Part shown: positions 42,801 through 51,800 of the stretch, piece by piece
Numbering within the stretch: position 1 is the first letter of the stretch
Layout of the letters: each line of letters begins with the position of its first letter
Assembly: GCF_017654505.1 (NCBI RefSeq)
Contig: NC_054559.1
Coordinates: 3,046,781 to 3,110,780 of the forward strand
Source of the DNA: Polyodon spathula
Taxonomy: Eukaryota; Chordata; Actinopteri; Acipenseriformes; Polyodontidae
Direction: 5' to 3'
DNA length: 64,000 nt
The notes under the pieces: model-generated
Told to the model about the DNA's origin: nothing
Databases searched by the model: none
Seen by the model: only the letters and a program-made list of their open reading frames with translations
Made by a program: the position numbers and the translations under genes

Positions 42801-45800
42801 GTCCTTTTTTAATGCTCTATAAAGTGCCTTTTTTCGCTGAATATTTTTTTTAATTGATCTATTAAACCATTTTGGCAATTTAGTTTTACATTTAGATTTG
42901 TCTACTTTAGGGATATAATTGTTTTGCGCCTCTAGTACTACATTTTTGAAGAACAACCATCCTTCTTCTGTGGGTGTTTTCTCTATTTTACTCCAATCTA
43001 CTTCTGTTGGTCTCTGTTTCATACCTTCATAGTTTGCTTTTCTAAAATTGTAAACCTTAGCTTTAGTCATTACTTTTGGGGATTTAAAAAACACTTAAAA
43101 TGAGACCATGTTGTGGTCTGAGTTTGCCAGTAGTTCTCTGACCTCTGTTTTAGTTATTCTATCTTCAGTGTCAGGGATCTGTTTGAGGTATGCACATTTC
43201 AGAGGAACCTTGAAATCTTTAACACTGACTTAACAGGAAAAATATTGCACTTTTCCACATTGCATGTTGTTGCTACAGATGACACCTCGATGAAAATGAT
43301 GCAAGAATTCATGAACAATCTCATAAAAAACCTTCAAATCCGATTTGAGAACTTTAAAGTTCCAAAGGATGTGCTTTTATTTGTATGTGATCAGTTTGTT
43401 GTCTCTGCTGACGGATCTTGCCCTTCTGAAGTGGAGAACATTCTTGATTCAATTGTTGAAGGTACCTTTCAGTTAGAAATTGTAAGGCCCCAGAGTTCAG
43501 ACGTCTTTAAAACGAAATTCAGAGAAGTGGGACCTTGTGATTTCTGGACTCAATATGCGGACCAATTTCAGAATAGCCAGAACTGGCAGTCTTTCTTTTA
43601 ACAGCGTTCGGATCGACGTGCCTGTGTGAATCAGGGTGTGGCAGGGCGATTGCCCTGCACAGTGGTAAATTAGCGTTGATGTGGTTTGTATGTGGAAATG
43701 GGTTTATTATGTCTTTTTTGAGTTGATTTGTGTGATTTGAATTGTTGTTTATAGACGGGGGTTCAATTGAGACTTGCTGCCTGCTAGGCTTGGTTGAGGG
43801 GAAGGGCAGCAAGTGGTTGGCTTTGCTGGTCCTTAATCAGCAGATGGGCAGGTCTTGACCAAGTGTCTGTCAGTTTAAAAACATCCGCTGGAGATGAGTC
43901 TAGGCGACTGCAATGCCATGCTACAGAGGGGAGCTGCGTATACTCAGTGGCCATTACACAAACTGAAAACCCAGCGTAGCGGCCTGATTACAGCGTTATT
44001 TTTTCAGGTATCGACGTAACGGCCCGTTACGCTCAACGGCGTTGGTGTGAACCCTGCAATAAGTAAACAGAAGAATGTGTGGTTGCCTGAGAGTTGTTCC
44101 AGTGGTGTAATTGTGCTTCATCTTGCATGACGAAAGTGACGTTTTTTACAAAATCACCAACAACTAGGAATTCATTTTCTTGAAGGAGTTCATCCCTCAG
44201 CTGTTGATAATATGCAGTCTGCATCTTTGCAATGAAATCATGTTGATGAAGATGTTGGAGATGTTTGTGGAAGGCTATGAACTGATCAACAAGTTCATTG
44301 ATTGTCTGAAGGGTGGATCTGTCAGTTGTAGTCCACTGCTGATACTCCACTGTGTCCACCAGGCTATCTTGAAAGAACATTTGTAGATGACTCTTGAAAT
44401 CTTCAAGTGATAGACAAATTCCAACTTTCCTAAGTGGCAGTCGACATAAGGTGGGGAGTACATGAGATAAAGTAAGCAATGCAGTGTGGACACACACACA
44501 CACTCATGTGCTGGGCTACTGCCTGCCAATACACACTTCTTTTAGTTTCAGCTCAGCAAATTTGAGAAGCCAATCTTCATGCCAGGATGCTGTAATTTGA
44601 AGAAAAGATAGGCCTCTGAAAGATTGCAGTGAACAAGCTGTTTTTGTTGGTGCTCCCTCCTTCCTGACTGTTTTTTTTTATTGTAACCAAAAACAAAATC
44701 TGTCTTTCCGTCTGAGTCGACTAACATTTTCCCTCTTGTAGAACAATTTTACCATTTGAGCAATCTTCTCTGTTAGCCTTCTCCCCCCAGTTTTTGGATT
44801 TTTATCTGATAGGCATCCCTTCTCTTCCTGTAAAGCCTTGGGTATCCTGGATGTGGTAGGTAGCACCAAACTCAATATCTGTATTGTGACAACCTCCCCC
44901 TCTCCAGTGGAGGTTCTTGTATTGCCTCCAAGGTCTTGTTTATTTGTGAAATCTTATGTTCCTTTTCAGCTTTGAAAATTGCATCTCTGCTTAATGAAAA
45001 ACTGATATTTGCATCGCAACAGAAAATAAGTAAGCCACAGATACTTAAATGCAGTGGTAGTCCTGACAGTAAAATATTGTACTATAATGTAATTTTAATT
45101 CAAAGGCCATTTCATGTAACAGTGCCCGGCAGGTAAACTAAGCAGACGAGACGATCGCTTCTCAAGTATACTGTAGTAAAATAAGATTTTGCAGGAAACA
45201 TAATCGTGATTGTATAACAAGCTGTTTACCCACAAGGACTTGTTTTGATGTATTGTCCCCAGTGATTGAGCACCACTGACATTTGTATACTGTATTTAAA
45301 TTGCCCTTTTTCAGACCCTTTTTCTAATTGTGATGTGAGGTGGCCGAGGGCAGTGTAAATGATCAGGCTGGAGTCTTGATTTACAGCTTAAAACCGGTGT
45401 TGGTTTTATTTTTTTTGCAGTGTGGTGGGGAAACAACTGCTAATAACACAAACAAACCAAACCTAGCTTTCGGTTGAGCACTAACTAAACAGTACTTTGT
45501 GTGGTCCCTGTGCACACTTGCAGGAACTCATGACATCTAGTGGTCAATCCATTAATTGCAGAGAACAAAGCTTTCATTCTCAAACTAACATACTGATTTT
45601 GCATCACTTCACCACAGTAATCCGTTTTTAAGAATCAAATCATCCAGGACAGATGTGATTCTTCTAAACGGAGTGCACTGTACTATTAATCGGTCATTTC
45701 AATAGATTTTACATTGATACTATCACCCCTTTTGCTTACCTAATGACATCTATGCCCTTAATCACTTATACAATTTCCATGAAACTGTTGCCATTTCTTA

Positions 45801-48800
45801 TGCTATATTGTTCTTTACATACTGTTGCTATATGTCCTGGTCATTAATTTTTCATCCTACTGATTTCGAGCCGTGGCAGGGGATGTATGTTACTGATGCC
45901 GTACTGACTTGTATAAGAAAGTAGAATGCATGGGGGCAAATCACACATTTGGATTCCAAAATAGTGTTACACATTGAATCTCCTGGTAGCAGCCAACGTT
46001 CTCTGGGTTCCTTAATTGCTGGATAAGCGAGACTTTGAAATGTTGCCGAGGACACAGCTGGGAATAAGATGGAGACAGTGGCATGAGGGCATCAGTGCCA
46101 TTGTAAACCAAACAAATGGATCTGATTTTAGGGATGGCTCAGTGTAGTCGGAATACATGATTACATGAAAAATAAAAAACTATTCAATAGCATATTACAT
46201 ATTTGAGTACACAGCTTGTTTTCATCTAATGTTAACAGATCCCTGCTTGAGTTCCCCTGCAATGACGGCACACAGCAACTTCTAGGGGCACAGCTCTGGC
46301 AAACTTTAAATGTATAAACTGAAATAAAATAATAACTTGGATAACATTGAAATTAGAACGCTAATTTACTTTATAATTTATATAGACATACTAAATGCTA
46401 AGCAGAGCAACTCACTGACTAATACGAAAAAGCAAGATAATTGGAAAGGAGTTTTTATTTAACTCTCGACTGCAGTTCAATATGAAACATCTACTGTTGA
46501 CTTTCTGTGACCATTAAAAGTACAACCATTAAAAGTGTGTTCCTCGTTTTGAATTATTTACATATTATTGAATAAACAAAGTAACTTGACTTAGATTCAT
46601 CCGAGGTCAGTTCTTAATGGCTGGTTGTTATTGGTAGTAATGTTAAACTATTGTAATGCTGGAATGTATTTTCTATTGTTTGGCTAGGTTACAACATTTG
46701 CACGATTCGGATTTTATTAATATTATTTGTTGGAATTAAACATGCAGAGTATTTAGGTTGCTGTATGATGTGTTATTTTATTCTCCATACAATGATATTT
46801 GGTGCAGTGTTTTGTACCGCGCAGCATTATGCTATTGTTTGTTTAATTGGAACTTGAACAGGTACATGCTGGGACGTTGGTTCTCAACTGCGTCTTAGGA
46901 GCGTAAGAGCGGAGACTAGAGTTCAGGTAATTGAATACACATGTTGTTCCCAGTGTATTCGAATAGGAAAGTATTTGAAATTCCCATCCCTAGTTTGATT
47001 TATAAAGACGTTGGACAACTTTATTGAAATTAGGCCAGAGAGCAAGAGACACTTTCACACAGAGGGTTTTGAGGGTATGGAACAGGAATTTAAATGGAGA
47101 CAGATTTATGATCGAGGGAAGGAGACACAGTGATGAGGGGATGGAATGGGTTACCTAGTCATGTTGTGGCAGAATCACTGGGATCATTTAGGACACCTGT
47201 GACAGGATAGCGTTGCGGGCCCAGGTGGTATCGGCAGGCAAGGAGACTCGGAGACAAGGAAACTGCAGTTAAAGCACTTCTGCGCTGTTTAATAAACAAA
47301 AGGCAATCAAAAAGTCAAACAAAACACTGCTCACAGAGCCAAAAATAAAAGGTCAAACAAAAACAAATCTCGCACACAGTAAACACTTACAAAATAACTG
47401 GCACAAGGGCCAAAACAAAAGTTTAAACAAAACTGTTCAGGCTGGGTAGAGCCTTCACTGAACTTTGTCACACCAAACAAATGTAGTAACACACTGTTCA
47501 CTCACCCCAAAACACTTCCTCCAAACAAAGGAATTTCCCCTTTTTTATAGCATGTGGCTGGAGCCTAATTATCAATTATTCAATTAGCTCCAGCCACATT
47601 CTCACATGTATTTTGGCAGGGATAGGAAATTAACCCCACCCCTGCCAACCACCACCAAATCACCACACAACAATATTATTTTTTACAGACAGGGCCCTGC
47701 CCTGCCACAACACCCAAGTTGACAAAGTTCTGAGGTCAGTCAGTTACGAGGAACCGTCTGGCCACTTTATTAGGACCAGATTTGCAGTTGGACAATGAAT
47801 CCTAGTTTTGTCAATGACAGTGTATCTTATCTTGTGTAGCAATGCCATTAGTGTATAGAACATGTGACACAATTCTAAAGTATGATTGTTTTCAAAGTTA
47901 GGTATTTAGGGCATCTTTTTATTATACCACAGATTATTTCACAGGTTAACTGGATGACAAAACAAGCCTGTCAGTAATATCCACCCCCCTGCCATGGCTG
48001 TGAATTCAGAAGCAGAGCTGTCAGTAGGATGAAAAAGTTTATGAACATGACATTTGAACAGTATGTACAGAAAAGTATAAAATAAGGAATGGCAAGTTTT
48101 ATGACAATTTGATCAGCGATTTATCCAGATACATGTAAGTGTGACATGCAGATTGAAAGACATCCACTGTATCCCCGGATTCTGATACTGTCAACAACTT
48201 ATGCTAAATAATGTTAATACCATGTATTGGCGTGGACAAGCAGTTCTCCAGATGCACTGACAAGGTGAAGTGTGATGTTAGCTGTGCATGAGTATGCATG
48301 AGCACCTCCACTATAGCCTCTTCCAGTAGTGTTCATCCCCAGGTTTTTACCTGACTGCCTTCTTGTTTCTTCTCTCAGGGAAGGGTAACCTGGCTCTCGT
48401 TCAGCACATCGTGTTGGTTCTGTCAGGGAAAGGAGGGGTAGGGAAGAGCACAATCGCCACTGAGCTTGCCCTGGCATTGAGGCATGCAGGGAAGAAGGTG
48501 AGTCACCTCGGGGTATAATCCACTCTCGCTGGGAGAGCCTGCCCTGGCATTGAGGCACGCAGGGATATTGGTGAGTCGTGTCAGGGTATAATCCACTCTC
48601 GCTGGGATTGTTTGCAACTGGAAGGTTTTTTTTCATCTTATTTTTAAACAAATTTAAAGAAACTCACAATGATTATAAGATGGGGAATTTGGCCAACGAG
48701 TAACCCTTCAGGGTACAATGACTCATTTTTCCAGAAAAAAAAATATTTTCATTTATCATCTTCCAAATGACCCCAAACTTTAGATGCATTGGCTCGACTA

Positions 48801-51800
48801 TAAGTACCAATAACGGCTTTTCCCATTCCTTCATGTGACTTCAGGAAGTACAGTATTGAAGTATCTGCAAGGAACGTTCGATAAGTATTATTCTCCAACA
48901 GCTTCAAATAAATTACCATTAAAAATGTACGTGTATTACTGATAAAATCATAGCATTGTGTATTAGGTGAGATTTACTGGAATGGTTTTGTCAGCACCGA
49001 TGGTGTATCTCGTTCGTTCTGTGTTGTTGCAGGTGGGGATTCTGGATGTGGATCTTTGCGGCCCCAGTATCCCCCACATGTTGAATGTGCGCAATAAACA
49101 CGTCCACCAGTGTGATGCGGGCTGGGTCCCTGTGTACGCAAACCCCGAACAGACCATTGCTGTCATGTCAATCGGTTTCCTGCTAGAGAACCCTGATGAT
49201 GCTGTAGTCTGGAGGGGACCCAAGAAAACAGGTAGGATCTGCAGTTCCCGGTTCAAAACCCGGCTCAGCCACTGACTCATTGTGTGTGTGACCCTGAGCA
49301 AGTCGTTCAACGTCCTTGTGCTCCATCCTTCGGATGAGATGTAAAACCGAGGTCCTATTTTAAGGGACTCTGCAGCAGCTGCCGTTGTTGATGCATAGTT
49401 TACCCCCTAGTCTCTGTAAGCTGCTTTGGATGAAAGTGTCTCATAAATGACTATATAATGTCCTGAACTAGTGCTGGGAAAGTGAACAAGTACTGTGTAA
49501 CAATTACAATTAAGCAACATTGTAACTAGTTACAGTAACTGATGTAAAAATGTAACTAGTGACAGTTACAAATGTTTACTTCTCAGGCACAGATTACATT
49601 TTACAGAGATTTTTTTTCAGTTTGGTCAGGCTGCAGCTCAAAGTATTCTTTGAAGATACAGCTGTCGAACCCACTCATTCCCTCCTCTGTAATAATTTTC
49701 TATCAAGATGGTATGAAAAGCGTGTTCATGTGACATATTAAGTTTGACTTGAATTGTTGAAGAGCGTTTTGATTTCCATGCCATACATTAGCCGTTATGC
49801 TGTTTTTAAATGTATCGAAAATTAACTTTTTCGTATGAAAGGTAATCCATTACCACATTTTGTTACCTGCCAGAAAAAGGAACCGTCCCAGTTACAAGTT
49901 ACTGAAAAATGTAATCGGATTAGCAAAAGACAAAAGATTAGCGAGACATCCTATATTCCAGAGTGGTTTTGTTTCAGGTAGGTGAAGGGATATCTTGTGT
50001 ACAAACTCCAGATGTGTAATAATAATTTATTTGATTCACACAGCAATGCAATTGTGTGCAATGTCTTGTGAACTGATAACATAAATCAGTCCAGTAACAT
50101 ATTGAGTGTTAAAATAACATTTTTTTAATGCTTTTTGGTCCCAGTGAGAAATTAATAATTTCATAAAGATGACTGATTTGTACAGGGTACTCGTGCTGTT
50201 GTAAACTAAACAAGTGAGTTTTTAAACGTGTTTAAGTAATATTTTTGACTTGATCACTTTTGTGAAATTAGACAGACACACCCTGGTGTGGTGAGGGTAT
50301 GGAATGGGCTACCTAGTCATGTTGCTGGGGCAGAATCACTGCGATCCTTAAAGACCCGACCCAGTTTTGAGATTAATCAGCCCTAGGAACCGGACAGGCA
50401 GAGTGGCCTCCCTTTGTTGGTAAATTTTCTTATGTAAATGTACGTAGCTGTTTAATTACAAGTTAGCTTTTAGAGGTAATCTACCTGTGGGATAATGACT
50501 GCTCTATTGCAGAATGCTAAAGCAGTTTGTTTAATCCTTGGATATTAACCCATGGGATCCCAGTATCTCTGTTTGTATAGTCCTTGGATATTAACCCATT
50601 GGATCCCTGTGTCTCTACCGGCAGCCCTCATTAAGCAGTTTGTGTCAGACGTGTCATGGGGGGAGCTGGATTACCTCATCGTGGACACCCCCCCAGGCAC
50701 CTCCGATGAGCACCTGGCCGTGGTGGAGAGTCTCAGAGGGCATGGTGTGGAGGGGGCGGTGCTGGTCACCACACCTCAGGTAACAATCCAACATGCAGAA
50801 TGCACTAACATTCCTGACTGGGATTCCAGCCTGCTCCACACGTCACACACAGGGGGCCTAGAAGACCAGCTCTTGACCTGAGTGCTCGGTGGTGCAGTGG
50901 CAAACATTTAGCATCAAATACACATTTTACATAATGTGAGCCTCTTTCATATAGGTGTAAGAAAAGAGATATGTCACACACCAAGTTCCAGTTTCAAAAC
51001 CAGAGGTTGGTTTATTGTAATCACACAAGAGCGAGGTTACGGTGCTGGAGAGAACTTCAAAATTCTCTAAAGCAGCAGAGTTCACAACTTTTTTATACAT
51101 GCAGGCAAAACAGCATCAGTATACACCCCACAAACTGTTTGTGCTTTTTGTCACATCAACCTTCACAAAATGTTCGTTCTCAGTACTTTCCTGTTATCTG
51201 CTAGCCCCCCCCCCCACCCCCCCCCCCCCCCCCTTGCAGAGACATTCTCTCTGTAGGAGGATTACCATGATCATTTTAGCCGGTCCGTTTCCTGTTACTA
51301 ACACACTTGTTTTTATTTGATTGTTTTTCTAGGCAGTTTCAACCGGGGATGTGAGACGGGAAATCACATTCTGTAAGAAGACTGGCTTACGAATCCTGGG
51401 AATCGTAGAGAATATGAGTGGATTTGCCTGTCCGCACTGTTCTGTGAGTTTACTGAGAATATGACTGGATTTGCCTGTCCGCACTGTTCTGTGAGTTTAC
51501 TGAGAATATGACTGGATTTGCCTGTCCGCACTGTTCTGTGAGTTTACTGAGAATATGAGTGGATTTGCCTGTCCGCACTGTTCTGTGAGTTTACTGAGAA
51601 TATGACTGGATTTGCCTGTCCGCACTGTTCTGTGAGTTTACTGAGAATATGAGTGGCTTTGACTGTCCCCACTGTTCTCCACCATTTACCTACATTTACC
51701 ATAGTTTGTTATGTTTATTAATATGCTTTACCATACCTTGCTAATCTTTGCAATGCTTACTTGTGCTTTACCATGCTTTCAGTGTGCTTTATTATAATTT

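Larger units (their letters stand above)
45770..48120. repeat. Inverted-repeat-flanked block
   Basis: 45770-45900 (gttgccatttcttatgctat ... tttcatcctactgatttc ... gtggcagggg) reads as a diverged inverted copy of 47970-48120. The arms enclose 2.1 kb that includes a solo LTR and LINE debris. Probably a non-autonomous DNA transposon or foldback element; its exact termini are unclear. Confidence 0.45.

Noticed and set aside
48214..48651. 145-codon minus-strand frame over NUBP2 exon 2
   Set aside because: Antisense of exon 2 and its 73-bp duplication; the plus strand carries the conserved P-loop protein.
49241..49275. Possible tRNA gene
   Set aside because: Only a B box is present, without an A box or cloverleaf; it is a SINE head remnant.
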